DNA of 64,000 bases from Acidobacteriota bacterium (lineage in GTDB: Bacteria > Actinomycetota > Acidimicrobiia > Acidimicrobiales > Microtrichaceae). Shown here piece after piece: positions 1 through 9,666 of this stretch. The first letter of the stretch is position 1, and each line of letters begins with the position of its first letter. A program made the translations under genes and the position numbers. Location of the stretch: contig QEUP01000024.1 in assembly GCA_003577145.1 (NCBI GenBank), forward strand, positions 79,384 through 143,383, written 5' to 3'. The notes beneath the pieces are model-generated. The model did no database searches. It saw only the letters and a list, made by a program, of their open reading frames with translations, and was not told the DNA's origin.

Positions 1-2
1 CG

Positions 3-146
3 CTGGATGGTGAGCCGCTGGAGCGAGCCTGGCTGCGCTTCTCCGACCTCGCCGAGGGTGCGACCATCGTCTTCACGACCACCACGGAGCCATCCAACTG
101 GGCCGGTGACCCAGGTTCAGCACCCCCGTCACCGGCGGCCGGGTAG
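3..146 (+). CDS. C-terminal end of a GH92-like alpha-mannosidase (partial)
   Basis: Only the last 47 codons lie in the window; the gene continues off the left edge. The visible residues run LDGEPLERAWLRFSDL and then TIVFTTTTEPSNWAGD. That pattern (a short 'NGxPLxRxW' strand, 'xxL..G..I.F', then 'PxxxW') resembles the C-terminal beta-sandwich end of family 92 glycoside hydrolases, which are usually secreted exo-mannosidases. No catalytic residue is visible, so the call rests on the tail alone. It ends at TAG 144-146 and is followed by about 135 bases without a gene before the next lipoprotein. Confidence 0.45.
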   Translation: MDGEPLERAWLRFSDLAEGATIVFTTTTEPSNWAGDPGSAPPSPAAG

Positions 147-281
147 CGCAGCTCTGCTTCAGCCTCGACCGCGCACCGCTTGCTCAAGTACCCGGCATAA
201 GCTCCGAATGAACTACTACGCCGATTCAGCCCACTAACGTCACGGCGTGCATTCCGCGCGACGGAGAAGGAGTAACTCCCA

Positions 282-848
282 ATGACCAAGGCCATGAAGG
301 CTCTCGCAGTGTTGTTCGCCGGGTTCTTGTTCCTGGCGGCCTGCGGCGACGACGACGGCGGTGAGAACACCACCACCACCGAGGATTCCGGCTCTGACGA
401 CACCAGCAGTGACGACACGAGCTCCGATGACACCAGCAGTGACGACACGAGCAGTGACGACACCAGCTCCGATGACACGAGTAGTGACGACACCGCTATG
501 GGGTCCGATTACGAGCCCGAGAACAGCGAAGAGGACATCGCCGCCGTCATCGAGGCTCTCAACGCTTCCGCCGGTAGTAGCGGCTTCCCGAGCGACGATC
601 CCTACACGGTCTGCTTCGCCGATCAGCTCATCGTCGAGTACGGCGGTGTCGACGAGGCCGTGGGCAGCATCGAGTCGGTAATGGAGGTGAGTGAAGGCGA
701 CTTCAGCAGCCTGGAAGACATCAACTTCGAGGAATTCGGCATGGAGTGGCTCAACGCCAGCATCACCTGTGCTGATGTGATGCTCGGTGATCTCGGCGAG
801 GAGCTCGAGGGCGTCGACGAGCAGATGCAAGACATCTTCGGCGAGTAG
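282..848 (+). CDS. small acidic lipoprotein with DDTSS repeats
   Basis: 188 residues. The N-terminus is Met-Thr-Lys-Ala-Met-Lys, a hydrophobic stretch, then a lipobox ending in Ala-Ala-Cys21, so it should be exported and lipid-anchored. Residues 38-70 are a perfect run of Ser/Asp/Thr repeats, followed by a folded-looking domain (about residues 80-188) with two Cys (in YTVCFAD and ITCADV) that could form a disulfide. The repeat is probably a flexible, highly acidic spacer lifting the C-terminal domain off the membrane. A purine-rich ribosome site (GAGAAGGAG) lies about 10 bases upstream of the ATG. I do not recognise the C-terminal domain. It is convergent with the next gene. Confidence 0.8.
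   Translation: MTKAMKALAVLFAGFLFLAACGDDDGGENTTTTEDSGSDDTSSDDTSSDDTSSDDTSSDDTSSDDTSSDDTAMGSDYEPENSEEDIAAVIEALNASAGSSGFPSDDPYTVCFADQLIVEYGGVDEAVGSIESVMEVSEGDFSSLEDINFEEFGMEWLNASITCADVMLGDLGEELEGVDEQMQDIFGE
393..491 (+). repeat. in-frame 15-base tandem repeat (DDTSS)
   Basis: About six and a half 15-base units encoding Asp-Asp-Thr-Ser-Ser lie inside the lipoprotein gene. Synonymous differences (agcagt / agctcc; gacgac / gatgac) are scattered among units, so selection appears to hold the peptide sequence while the DNA drifts. Length variation between strains is likely. Confidence 0.85.
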
Positions 849-893
849 TCGCTCATCCACAAGGCGACGGCCCGGCGGCTCGGATATGTTCGC

Positions 894-927
894 TGTACCG
901 GCTACCAGTGATCCGGTAGCCGGTACA
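894..927. terminator. 13-bp stem at a convergent gene junction
   Basis: A perfect inverted repeat, 894-906 and 915-927, with an 8-base loop, spans the junction between the lipoprotein (ends 848) and the convergent membrane protein (stop at 902-904). It has no T-run on either strand, so it is not a classical intrinsic terminator, but it may act as a bidirectional stop or an RNA 3'-end stabiliser. Confidence 0.4.
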
Positions 928-2569
928 CGAACACCGCCATCGTCTCCGGTCCGGCTGTGCGGTCACGGGTGGTGGTACCGCTGTAGGTGAATCCGAAGGT
1001 CTCGACGACTTCGAGTCCGTCAGCGGCGGCGTCACCGAACACTGTGCGGACGAGTTCTTCGATGTCGGGGTCTTCACCTCCGACCACCCGTCCGTGGTTC
1101 ACGATGAAGCCCACGCCTTCGTCCCGCAGGAGCTCATCGCGCGTGCCGGCCGTGATGGCCTCGGTGTACGCGTGGCTGTTGACCACGCCGTCGAGGTTCA
1201 CGACCGGTCGGTTGCTGAAGTAGCCGACCACCCCTGCGTCCCACGAAGCCAGCACCGTGTCCTCGGGCAGGCTGGCGTTGATCCATCTCGCCGCCTGTTC
1301 GTTGGCGAGCTGGATGGATCTGGTGTCGTCGTCGGTGAAGGTCCGTACCTGTAGCGCGAGGAGCAACAGGAGGGGTGCGACGACCAACGCCTGGATGGGC
1401 GCCATGGCGCGTCTCCAGTTGTTCGCAGGTCCCTCGACGGCCGCGCCTTCCAGCAGGTCTGCGGTGCAGACGAGGAGCAGCACGATCGCCATCAACACGA
1501 CCGGCGCGAAGTACCAGAGCCACTGCTGCACCGTCAGCGCGGTGTAGTAGCCGACGAGCAGGATGGCGAAGGAGGCGAACCAGCCCGATGCTCGCAGCAG
1601 CGCCACCGTGCGGGGCAATCGGCTGCGCTCGTGAGGGCGCAAGCGGCGGGTGCAGGCGCCGGCGACGATGGCCGCCGCAACGACCCCGCTGGCGAGCAGG
1701 CAGCGCGCCGGTGTGAGACTCGCCTGCTTCACGAGCCCGCTGACCTGCAGCGGATGCCCGAACAGAACGGCGTTGCTGGCCAGGTATCCGACCATGACGG
1801 CGCAGGGCAAGGCGAAGACCTCGAGTAGGCGGACCAGCGCGTGTCGGCCCCCGCGGATCGACTGGGGCAAGGACCAGATCCCCAGGCAGGCGATGACCAA
1901 TACCGCGTCGGTGCGGCCCAGGAACAGCAGCGCCAGGAGAACAGCGATGCCCCATCGCAATGGCCGGGTGGTGCGGCTGATCACATCCCCATCGACCCGC
2001 AGCACGGCCAGGAGCAACAGCATGTAGAGAACGACGGTGATCCCGGATTCGAGACCGTTGACGAACGTCTTCACGACGAAGGGGTTGCCGGTCACGAGAA
2101 CGAACACGACTGCCAGGGTCGCGGTGGCGCGGTTGCGAGCCGTCCCGTACTTCTGGTCGGGCAGCCTGGGCCATCCCTCGACGGAGTCCGAGAGGATTCC
2201 GGCCAGCACGACGAGACTGATGGCCCAGGCGATGAGTTGGCCTATCAGCAGGATGCGAACTGCGTTGATGCCATCGAATCCGAGAGCGAAAACCGGAGCT
2301 GACACGAGCATCCACAGCGGGTGATAGCCGTTGGTCGGGTTGATCCCGTCGAAGGTCGAGCCGGCGCCGCCGGCCAGGTTCTCGCTGATGCCGAAGTAGT
2401 AGTAGGCGTCGTCGAAGGTCAGCGCAAAGGGCGCCTCGCGCCACAAGGCGATCACGGCGATCCAGGCTGCCGATACCAGCAGGGCACCCCAGCGCAGGTG
2501 TCTGGTGACCTGTGCCCGGGCGTCGTCGTTGCGGATCGATCGCCGATGGGACGCGGAGAGGACCACCAA
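902..2569 (-). CDS. polytopic GT-C-like (GT39-type) membrane glycosyltransferase, putative
   Basis: 555 residues with about ten hydrophobic segments, followed by a soluble domain from about residue 395. Near residue 52 there is a DDAYYYF motif followed by a 'GxxSTFDGxxPTNGYHPLW' signature. An acidic DD pair in the first extracytoplasmic loop is typical of GT-C enzymes that use polyprenyl-phosphate sugars (PMT/ArnT-like). The C-terminal domain contains 'SWDAGVVGYF', common in this family. Start codon: TTG at 2569, with GTG at 2566 as an alternative. It lies 58 bases downstream of the acyltransferase gene on the same strand, so a shared envelope-glycan role is likely. The donor and acceptor are unknown. 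Confidence 0.6.
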   Translation of the reverse strand: MVVLSASHRRSIRNDDARAQVTRHLRWGALLVSAAWIAVIALWREAPFALTFDDAYYYFGISENLAGGAGSTFDGINPTNGYHPLWMLVSAPVFALGFDGINAVRILLIGQLIAWAISLVVLAGILSDSVEGWPRLPDQKYGTARNRATATLAVVFVLVTGNPFVVKTFVNGLESGITVVLYMLLLLAVLRVDGDVISRTTRPLRWGIAVLLALLFLGRTDAVLVIACLGIWSLPQSIRGGRHALVRLLEVFALPCAVMVGYLASNAVLFGHPLQVSGLVKQASLTPARCLLASGVVAAAIVAGACTRRLRPHERSRLPRTVALLRASGWFASFAILLVGYYTALTVQQWLWYFAPVVLMAIVLLLVCTADLLEGAAVEGPANNWRRAMAPIQALVVAPLLLLLALQVRTFTDDDTRSIQLANEQAARWINASLPEDTVLASWDAGVVGYFSNRPVVNLDGVVNSHAYTEAITAGTRDELLRDEGVGFIVNHGRVVGGEDPDIEELVRTVFGDAAADGLEVVETFGFTYSGTTTRDRTAGPETMAVFVYRLPDHW

Positions 2570-2627
2570 CTACTGATCGGCCGCCTTGACAGAAACTGAA
2601 CGCGTCAAGGCTTCCACCTGGATGCAC

Positions 2628-5246
2628 TCAGTCCGGGAACACCTGAGCGAGCAGCCACGAGTTGACCCGTTGTCGGCCCGCGTCAAGGTAGTGAACCCCG
2701 TCAGGCCGAAGCTCGACGCTCTCGGCGAGGGTCCCGCAGCTGCCGCCCGGACAGACGAACTCGGCGAGGTCCAGCAGTACCGCCTGGGGGGAGGATGCAA
2801 CGACGGAGCGGTAGACCTCGTTCAGGCAGTACAGGCGCACGCCCAGGTCGGCCGGGGCCTGGTCGTCGAAGAACCGCGGTTGGGTGGTCACTGCTACCTT
2901 CGCCCCGGTGGAGCCGAGTGCCGAGACGGCGCCGGCGACTCCCGCATGGTATGTGGCGCGAAAGACGGGATCGCACGGATGGCGCCAATCCCCGAGCAGG
3001 AAGTGATCAGCGGTGGCGTTCACCCCCAACACCAGGATCACGGCGTCGGGCTGCACGCTTGCCACCGTCTCCTGCCAACGAGGTGACACCTCCGCGCAGC
3101 TCGGATCGTCGACCGGGACCCCGTCGGCCCAGCGGTGAGGTGCGGGCAGTGCCGGATCGCATGCCTCAGCAGCAGCGTTGGTCACGACCACGCCGTAGGC
3201 TTGCTGCTCGGCGGCAAGCGAGTTGGCCAGGACGTCACCGTTGGTGTCGCCGGCGTAGACGACCTGCCTCACCGGTCCACTCACCCCTGGGTCTGCGCCG
3301 GCCTCGTCACCCCCGTCCCAGGCGATCGCCGCGAGGATCTGGCTCACGATCCAGGATCCGACGACCTCAGCGCCCTCATCCATGAAGTGAGCTCCGTCGG
3401 GCCGCAGCTCCACCCCGTCGATCTGATCCACGCACCCGCGGTCGTCACAGAGATGCTCGAACAGGTCGATCAGGACCGCGCCCTTCCGCTCAGCGGCGAT
3501 CGACCGGTAGATGTCGTTGACGCAGTCGATCCGCTCATCTGCGTCGGGCGGCTGGTCCTCGAGGACGAAGTAGGGGCTGGTGACCAGGACCGGGGTCGAG
3601 CCGCGCGCTTCCAGCAGGTCCAGACGCGCCTCGACCTCGCCTCGGTACCACTCGGCGAACTCGGGTTCACACGGGTGGAGCCACTCCCCGTCCACCCGCC
3701 TGTCGGCGCTCGCCATCACACCCAGCATCAGGACCGAGGCATCGGGCTGGAACTGCTCGACGTCGCCGGGCCAGCTCTCCTCCCAGTCGTCACAGGCCTC
3801 GCTCTCGGGCTGCGCCTGACCATGGCCCCAGCGGAGCCGGCCATCACTGCGGGCCCCGTCGCACCCGGTCTCCCCGCGGTTCAGGATCACGACCCCGAGA
3901 TCCTCCTGGATCCCGGTCAGCGAGTACCCGAGGGCCTGCGGCACCGAATCCCCGGCCAGGAGGATCCGCGCCGGCCGGGCTTCACCGGGAGCCACCGGCG
4001 GGAGCAGCGGGTCGGCTTGTGCCCGCGCCGCGGCCAGCTCCGACTCGAGCGCGCTGGCAGCCGATGGGCGCGCCGGCGGGTCGACGCTACCCGTCACGAG
4101 GACTGCGGCGACGAGCACGATCGCCGTGGGGACCACTACTAACTGGCGCGCTCGGGCCAGGCCACCGCGACGGATTGGGCTCTCGATGGCTGCGTAGCTG
4201 GCAGCGGCCAACACCAGGCTCACCGCCACCTGCACGCCGAACAAGGGCCACCCCTTCAGACCGGTTCTGTCCTCGTCGAGCCAGACGAAGACGGGCCAGT
4301 GGATGAGGTAGAGCCCGTAGGAGACGACGCCGAGCCAGCACAGCGGTGCGAAGCTGAGACGGCGTCCCAGCGGCCCCCGGCTGGGGTGGACCGCGGCCGC
4401 TATCACCCCCGCCGCGGCGATGGCGAGCAGCGGGAAGCCACCGAGGTACAGGAACGTCGAGTCGCCGTCGAGCAACAGCCACGCCAGCAGGATGGCAGCG
4501 AAGGAACCTACGCCGACGATCTCGATCAGGTAACGCAACCCGATCCGCCGTACGTGGCCCCACTGGGCCAACACCAGCGCCAGCAGCGCACCTATGAGGA
4601 TGGAGGCCGCGCGCGTATCGGTGCCGTAGTAGATGCGGCCGGCGGACACCGAGCCTTCGAAGAGGGCCAGGGTGGCCGCGAGCGAGAGCCCCACCAGCAC
4701 GATCGTCGTCGCCATCAACGGCTTGAGGGACCGGCCACCGAGCCTGAGCAGCGCCAACACGACCAGCGGCCATACGAGGTAGAACTGCTCCTCGATGGCC
4801 AGCGACCACATGTGCTCGAGGGGCGATCGCTGTGCGAACAGCTCGAAGTAGCTCTGGCCGGCGACGATGTCGTGCCAGTTGGCGACATAGAACAGCGATG
4901 CCAGCCCTTCGTTGCGGACCTGTCCGGCGAGCTCGGGTGCGAGCAGCAGCCCGAGGCCGCCGATCATGGCGAGCGCCAGCAGCAGGGCGGGGAGCAGTCG
5001 GCGGGCCCGGCGTGACCAGAACTCCCGCAGGTCGACGCTGCCGCGGTTCGCCCACTCGCCCACCAGCAACGTGGTTATCAAGAAGCCGCTCAGAGTGAAG
5101 AACAGGTCGACGCCCAGGAAACCTCCACTGATGCGCTCGCCGTGGAACAGCAGGACCGCGAGGATCGCCAATCCTCGGATGCCGTCGAGGGCGGGCACTC
5201 GGCGGATGCCCCGTACGCTCAATCGTCCACTCCGCTCTCTGACCAT
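2628..5246 (-). CDS. OafA-type acyltransferase fused to two SGNH domains
   Basis: 872 residues. Residues about 1-360 are an acyltransferase-3 membrane domain: 'VPALDGIRGLAILAVLLFH' at the N-terminus with the conserved His, then 'GVDLFFTLSGFLIT', and about ten membrane helices. Such proteins O-acetylate surface glycans. Two SGNH-hydrolase-like domains follow. Copy 1 has AGDS with Ser434 and the closing DGAH with His620. Copy 2 has AGDT, with Thr668 where the Ser should be, and DGVH with His852. Both share 'P..CP/xFxxxY' and 'LRPDG.H' blocks, so they are a tandem duplication. One SGNH domain is the family norm. ATG 5246 (MVRERSG) is chosen because it immediately precedes the membrane domain; an in-frame TTG at 5303 would add 19 residues. 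Confidence 0.85.
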   Translation of the reverse strand: MVRERSGRLSVRGIRRVPALDGIRGLAILAVLLFHGERISGGFLGVDLFFTLSGFLITTLLVGEWANRGSVDLREFWSRRARRLLPALLLALAMIGGLGLLLAPELAGQVRNEGLASLFYVANWHDIVAGQSYFELFAQRSPLEHMWSLAIEEQFYLVWPLVVLALLRLGGRSLKPLMATTIVLVGLSLAATLALFEGSVSAGRIYYGTDTRAASILIGALLALVLAQWGHVRRIGLRYLIEIVGVGSFAAILLAWLLLDGDSTFLYLGGFPLLAIAAAGVIAAAVHPSRGPLGRRLSFAPLCWLGVVSYGLYLIHWPVFVWLDEDRTGLKGWPLFGVQVAVSLVLAAASYAAIESPIRRGGLARARQLVVVPTAIVLVAAVLVTGSVDPPARPSAASALESELAAARAQADPLLPPVAPGEARPARILLAGDSVPQALGYSLTGIQEDLGVVILNRGETGCDGARSDGRLRWGHGQAQPESEACDDWEESWPGDVEQFQPDASVLMLGVMASADRRVDGEWLHPCEPEFAEWYRGEVEARLDLLEARGSTPVLVTSPYFVLEDQPPDADERIDCVNDIYRSIAAERKGAVLIDLFEHLCDDRGCVDQIDGVELRPDGAHFMDEGAEVVGSWIVSQILAAIAWDGGDEAGADPGVSGPVRQVVYAGDTNGDVLANSLAAEQQAYGVVVTNAAAEACDPALPAPHRWADGVPVDDPSCAEVSPRWQETVASVQPDAVILVLGVNATADHFLLGDWRHPCDPVFRATYHAGVAGAVSALGSTGAKVAVTTQPRFFDDQAPADLGVRLYCLNEVYRSVVASSPQAVLLDLAEFVCPGGSCGTLAESVELRPDGVHYLDAGRQRVNSWLLAQVFPD

Positions 5247-5434
5247 CAGGCGCGAATGCCAGGCGTGCCCACCCGGGGCACGCTGAGCGTTACATCGGCT
5301 CAACCGCAGGCGAGTTGAGCCGAGGTGGGTCCCCTCGGCACACGCGCCGGCTACGGTGCTCGATCGAGCACACCTCTGGTGGCCTGGCTCGTAGGGGTCC
5401 GGCAGATCCTCGATTCGAGCGCTACGGCCACGCG

Positions 5435-7210
5435 TCAGCTCAAAGGGAAGACGACCGGTGTCAATGCGATGGTCACCACGAACGTGGTGATGCTGACAGG
5501 GAAGCCGAGCCTGGCGAAGTCGGTGAAGCGGTAGCCGCCCATGCCGTAGACCATGGTGTTGGTCTGGTACCCGATCGGGCTTAGGAACGACGAAGACGCA
5601 CCGACGAGCACGACGACGGCGAACGGACGGGGGTCGAGGCCCGCTTGGGCCGCGGTGGCCAGGCCGATGGGCAGGACCAGGGCAGCAGCGGCGCTGTTGG
5701 AGAGCAGCTCGGTCATGGCCATGGTGACGAGCAGCACGATGACCAGGAGCCCGATGTCGCCGAGGGCGTCGGCGCGCACCACCAGCTCAGCCAGGTGGTC
5801 TGCCAGGCCGCTGGCGATCACCGCGTTCCCGAGGGCGATGCTCGTGGCCATGATCACGATCACGCCGAGATCCACCGAGCGCGCCGCGCGTGACGGCGAG
5901 ATGATTCCCAAGGCCACCAGCCCGAAAGCCACCAGGACTGCCATGGTCGCGAGGCTCACGAGCTCGGTCGCCGACACGACGACGAGGGCGAGCACCGCCA
6001 GCTCGACGATGCGGGCCCTCTCGGGCTGTGGCGGCTCTCCCTCTGCGAGCTCGGAGACCACCAGGAAGTCCTTGCCCTCCCGCCAGCGGATCCCGAAGTC
6101 GGCGTCGGCGACCACCAACAACACATCGCCGCCCCGCAGGTTCACGTCCCCCACTTTTCCCTCCACGCGGTGGGCCGCACGGTGGACGCCCATGACCACG
6201 CCTCCGAAACGGTTGCGGAAGCCGACCTCGCGGATGTTGGATCCGACCAGCATCGACCGCTCACTGACGACGACCTCGAAGACCCGGTGATCCCCGGTTT
6301 CGAGGATCTTCACGTGCCTTTGCGCTGCCAGCTCCAACCCGCGCAGTCGCTGGAGGTCGAGCACCCGTTTGACATCGCCCACGAACGTCAATCGGTCGCC
6401 GCTGGCCAGTGGATCGTCGGGACCGGCGGGAACCACGCTGGTGCCGTCCGGGTGCTCGATGGCCACCAGGAACACGCCTTGGAGGTTGCGCAGGCCCGCC
6501 TCGGCGACGGTCCTTCCGGCTACGGATTGATCTGTTGTCACGAGCATCTCCAGCGTGAACTCCCTGACCTCGCTTCCGATCTGGTCGGCTGGGCCTCGGC
6601 GATCGGGGAGCAGCAACGGAGCGACGAGCACGGTCACGCCGACGCCGAGAGCTGCGACCGGCAGCCCCACGGGGGTGATCTCGAAGAAGCCGAGGGGATC
6701 CATGCCCTGTTCCTCGAGGATCCCCGAGACGAGCAGGTTGGTGGAGGTGCCGATGATCGTGATCAAGCCGCCGAGGATGGCGGCAAAGCTCAACGGCATG
6801 AGGTAGCGGCCCGGGGGCTGCCCGGCACGGCTCGCCCAGGCGGTGACGCGTGGTGCCAGCAGTGCGACGAGGGGAGTGTTGGCCATGAAGCCGGAGGCGG
6901 CTGCCGTCGGTGCGCAGACCCGCGCCAGGTCAGCTCTGCGTCGACCCGGCTCGGCGGAGAAGAGCCGATCGGTGAAGCCGCGGAGCGCGCCAGTGGCGTC
7001 GACTGCTCCGGCGAGCACGTACAGGGCACCGACAGTGATCGGTGCCGGGTTGGAGAAGCCGGCGAAGGCCTCGGTCTCGTCGAGCACTCCCGCCGCGAGG
7101 AGCACCACGGCGGAACCAGCCATGGTCACTGGCGCCGGGATCCGTTCGGTTGCCAGCAGCACCACGGTGACAGCCAGCACGGCGAGGGTGATCCAGGCGT
7201 CGGCGGTCAT
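5435..7210 (-). CDS. SLC13/DASS-family anion transporter with two RCK_C domains
   Basis: 591 residues. N-terminal helices (ITLAVLAVTVVLLATERIPA) and C-terminal helices (to 'GYQTNTMVYGMGGYRFTDF') flank two soluble TrkA-C/RCK_C domains at about residues 210-290 and 295-375 ('GRTVAEAGLRNLQGVFLVAI' and 'GSNIREVGFRNRFGGVVMGV'). This layout is typical of bacterial sodium/sulfate- or dicarboxylate-type permeases; 'SNSAAAALVLPI' and 'ANTPLVALLAP' match the repeated substrate-binding segments. The substrate cannot be told from sequence. Its ATG overlaps the serC stop by one base (TGATG), so it is translationally coupled to serC. Confidence 0.85.
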   Translation of the reverse strand: MTADAWITLAVLAVTVVLLATERIPAPVTMAGSAVVLLAAGVLDETEAFAGFSNPAPITVGALYVLAGAVDATGALRGFTDRLFSAEPGRRRADLARVCAPTAAASGFMANTPLVALLAPRVTAWASRAGQPPGRYLMPLSFAAILGGLITIIGTSTNLLVSGILEEQGMDPLGFFEITPVGLPVAALGVGVTVLVAPLLLPDRRGPADQIGSEVREFTLEMLVTTDQSVAGRTVAEAGLRNLQGVFLVAIEHPDGTSVVPAGPDDPLASGDRLTFVGDVKRVLDLQRLRGLELAAQRHVKILETGDHRVFEVVVSERSMLVGSNIREVGFRNRFGGVVMGVHRAAHRVEGKVGDVNLRGGDVLLVVADADFGIRWREGKDFLVVSELAEGEPPQPERARIVELAVLALVVVSATELVSLATMAVLVAFGLVALGIISPSRAARSVDLGVIVIMATSIALGNAVIASGLADHLAELVVRADALGDIGLLVIVLLVTMAMTELLSNSAAAALVLPIGLATAAQAGLDPRPFAVVVLVGASSSFLSPIGYQTNTMVYGMGGYRFTDFARLGFPVSITTFVVTIALTPVVFPLS

Positions 7211-8343
7211 CAGGCCAGGCGGTCGATGACGTAGTCGATGCAGTGGGTGAGGGCTTCGATGTCAGCGGGATCGATCGCGGGGAACATGGCGATCCTGAGC
7301 TGGTTGCGCCCGAGCTTGCGGTAGGGCTCGGTGTCGACGATGGCGTTCGCCCGCAGGACTGCGGCCAAGGTCAGGGCGTCGAGCGAACCGTCGAAGTCGA
7401 TGGTGGCCACGACGTGGCTCCGGTCGGCGGGCTCGGCGACGAACGGTGCCGCGAAGTCGGCCTTGTCGGCCCAGCCGTAGAGGATCTCCGCCGAGCGGTC
7501 ACAGCGGGCAGCCGACCAGTCGAGGCCACCGTTCGAGTTGATCCATTCGACCTGCTGTACCGCCAGGAAGATCGTTGCCAGGGCCGGCGTGTTGTAGGTC
7601 TGGTCCTTGCGGGAGTTGTCCAGGGCGATCTTCAGATCCAGCGAAGCCGGGATCCAGCGGTGGGACGCGGCGATGCGCTCGATCCGCGCCAGGCAGCGCG
7701 GCGAGCAGGCAGCCAACCAGAGCCCGCCGTCAGCGGCGAGGCCCTTCTGGGGGGCGAAGTAGTAGACGTCGGCCTCAGCGGGATCGAAGCGGAGGCCTCC
7801 GACGCCAGAGGTGGCGTCGACCGCCACGAGTGCGTCAGCGGATGCCCCGGAAGGCCGGGTGACCGGCATCATCACACCGGTGGAGGTCTCGTTCTGTGTC
7901 AGGGCGTACAGGTCGATGTCGTCCCGTCCGAGTGGATCCGGGTGGGTCCCCGCCGGGCTCTCGATGACCTCTGGCCCGGCGAGGTGAGGAGCGGCCTGGA
8001 CGGCGGCGGCGAACTTGGCGCTGAACTCCCCGAAGCTGAGGTGCTGGCTGCGCCTCTCGATGAGCCCGAACGCCGCCGCGTCCCAGAAGAGGGTGGTGCC
8101 GCCGTTCCCCAACAGGATCTCGTAGCCGTCGGGCAGCGCCAGCAACTCGCTGAGCCCGTTGCGCAGTGCCGCCACCTGGAACCTGACCGATGCCTGACGG
8201 TGGCTGGTACCGAGATACCCGTCGGCCGCCCGGGCCAGAGCTTCTACTGCTTCGGTTCGGACCTTTGATGGCCCGGACCCGAACCTGCCGTCGCGGGGGA
8301 CCAGATCGGCCGGGATGCGGATATCGGGGGTCTCGTCGCTCAT
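7210..8343 (-). CDS. serC: phosphoserine aminotransferase
   Basis: 377 residues. SerC converts 3-phosphohydroxypyruvate and glutamate to phosphoserine, the second step of serine synthesis; SerA (serA, 12.4 kb) makes its substrate. The N-terminal 'DGRFGSGPSKVR', 'LGTSHRQ', 'TQNETSTGV' and the PLP-lysine segment 'YFAPQKGLAADGG' fit the actinobacterial (mycobacterial-type) SerC subfamily. ATG 8343 (MSDETPD) is preferred; an in-frame TTG three codons upstream is also possible. It is divergent from the aspartate aminotransferase gene with a roughly 107-base shared promoter region. Confidence 0.95.
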   Translation of the reverse strand: MSDETPDIRIPADLVPRDGRFGSGPSKVRTEAVEALARAADGYLGTSHRQASVRFQVAALRNGLSELLALPDGYEILLGNGGTTLFWDAAAFGLIERRSQHLSFGEFSAKFAAAVQAAPHLAGPEVIESPAGTHPDPLGRDDIDLYALTQNETSTGVMMPVTRPSGASADALVAVDATSGVGGLRFDPAEADVYYFAPQKGLAADGGLWLAACSPRCLARIERIAASHRWIPASLDLKIALDNSRKDQTYNTPALATIFLAVQQVEWINSNGGLDWSAARCDRSAEILYGWADKADFAAPFVAEPADRSHVVATIDFDGSLDALTLAAVLRANAIVDTEPYRKLGRNQLRIAMFPAIDPADIEALTHCIDYVIDRLA

Positions 8344-8450
8344 CGCGTGCAACTATCGCGGGCGAACGTCATGACCACAAACGTTCAAGTCGTCGGGGGT
8401 CGGTCGGCGCCTACTGTTGAGGATGCCGGCTGATCGTCAGGAGCCTTGCC

Positions 8451-9656
8451 ATGACCAGCAGAGGGATCGCGCAACGCATAGCCGCCATCTCGCCGTCGGC
8501 GACCCTGGCGGTCGACGCCAAGGCCAAGGCCCTGAAGGCCGCCGGCGAACCGGTGATCGGCTTCGGCGCCGGCGAACCGGACTTCCCGACGCCCGAGTAC
8601 ATCGTGGAGGCGGCGGTGGCCGCCTGCCGGGAGGAGCGCTTCCACCGCTATACCCCCACACCCGGCCTGCCCGAACTGCGTGAGGCCATTGCCGCCAAGA
8701 CCAAGCGTGACTCCGGGTACGACGTGGACTCGTCGCAGGTGCTGGTGACCAACGGCGGCAAGCACGCGGTGTTCACCGCCATAACCTCTCTGCTCAACGA
8801 GGGCGAGGAGGTGCTACTCCCCGCGCCCTACTGGACGACCTATCCCGAGCCGGTCCGGTTGGCCGGTGGGCAGCCGGTGGTGGTCCACACCGACGAATCC
8901 ACCGGCTACCGGGCCAGCATCGACATGCTGGAGCGGGCCGCCAGTGCCGCCACCAAGGCGTTGATATTCGTGTCCCCGTCCAACCCGAGCGGCGCGGTCT
9001 ACTCCCGGGACGAGATCGAGGCCATCGGCAGGTGGGCGTTGGAGCGGGAGATCTGGGTGATCACCGACGAGATCTACGAGCACCTCGTCTACGGCGACAA
9101 CGAGTTCCACTCGATCGCCACCGTCGTGCCGGATCTGGCCGAACGTTGCCTCGTGCTCAACGGTGTGGCCAAGACCTACGCGATGACCGGCTGGCGGGTC
9201 GGGTGGATGATCGGGCCGGGCGACGTCGTCGCTGCCGCGGCCAACTTCCAGTCGCATCTCACCTCCAACGTGTCGAACGTCTCGCAGTACGCGGCGCTGA
9301 CGGCGGTGTCGGGGGACCTGAGCGCGGTGGCCGCCATGCGGGAGGAGTTCGACCGGCGCCGCCGGGTGATCCACAAGATGCTCAACGAGATAGACGGCGT
9401 CACCTGCCCCGAGCCACAGGGCGCCTTCTACGCCTATCCCTCACTCAGAGGTGTGCTGGGCAGGGAGATCGCCGGTGCTCGGCCCGAGACCTCCTTGGAG
9501 TTGGCCGACCTGGTCCTCGACGAGGCCAAGGTGGCGTTCGTCCCCGGCGAGGCCTTCGGCACGCCTGGCTACGCCCGGTTCTCGTTCGCCCTCAGTGAAC
9601 ACGACCTGGTCGAGGGCATCAGCCGCATCGGCGACCTCTTCGCCGCCGCGCGCTAG
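8451..9656 (+). CDS. class I aspartate-type aminotransferase
   Basis: 401 residues, full length for fold-type I aspartate aminotransferases. Visible marks: '[13 protein letters not shown]' near the N-terminus, '[14 protein letters not shown]', '[11 protein letters not shown]', 'DEIYEHLVY', and the PLP-lysine block '[13 protein letters not shown]' (more often SKTYAMTGW). It transfers the amino group between aspartate and 2-oxoglutarate; some members act on prephenate or aromatic acids. A CAGGAG ribosome site sits 8 bases upstream of the ATG. The S9 peptidase gene starts 10 bases after the stop, so the two form an operon. Confidence 0.9.
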   Translation: MTSRGIAQRIAAISPSATLAVDAKAKALKAAGEPVIGFGAGEPDFPTPEYIVEAAVAACREERFHRYTPTPGLPELREAIAAKTKRDSGYDVDSSQVLVTNGGKHAVFTAITSLLNEGEEVLLPAPYWTTYPEPVRLAGGQPVVVHTDESTGYRASIDMLERAASAATKALIFVSPSNPSGAVYSRDEIEAIGRWALEREIWVITDEIYEHLVYGDNEFHSIATVVPDLAERCLVLNGVAKTYAMTGWRVGWMIGPGDVVAAAANFQSHLTSNVSNVSQYAALTAVSGDLSAVAAMREEFDRRRRVIHKMLNEIDGVTCPEPQGAFYAYPSLRGVLGREIAGARPETSLELADLVLDEAKVAFVPGEAFGTPGYARFSFALSEHDLVEGISRIGDLFAAAR

Positions 9657-9666
9657 CGCTGGTGCC

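Noticed and set aside
240..860. 206-residue minus-strand frame opposite the DDTSS lipoprotein
   Set aside because: It exists because the acidic repeat is open on the opposite strand; it has a low-complexity Val/Thr/Gly product and no ribosome site.
9451..9666. Longer N-terminus for the S9 peptidase
   Set aside because: It would lie entirely inside the aminotransferase gene and its residues are unlike a peptidase; GTG 9667 is the natural start.
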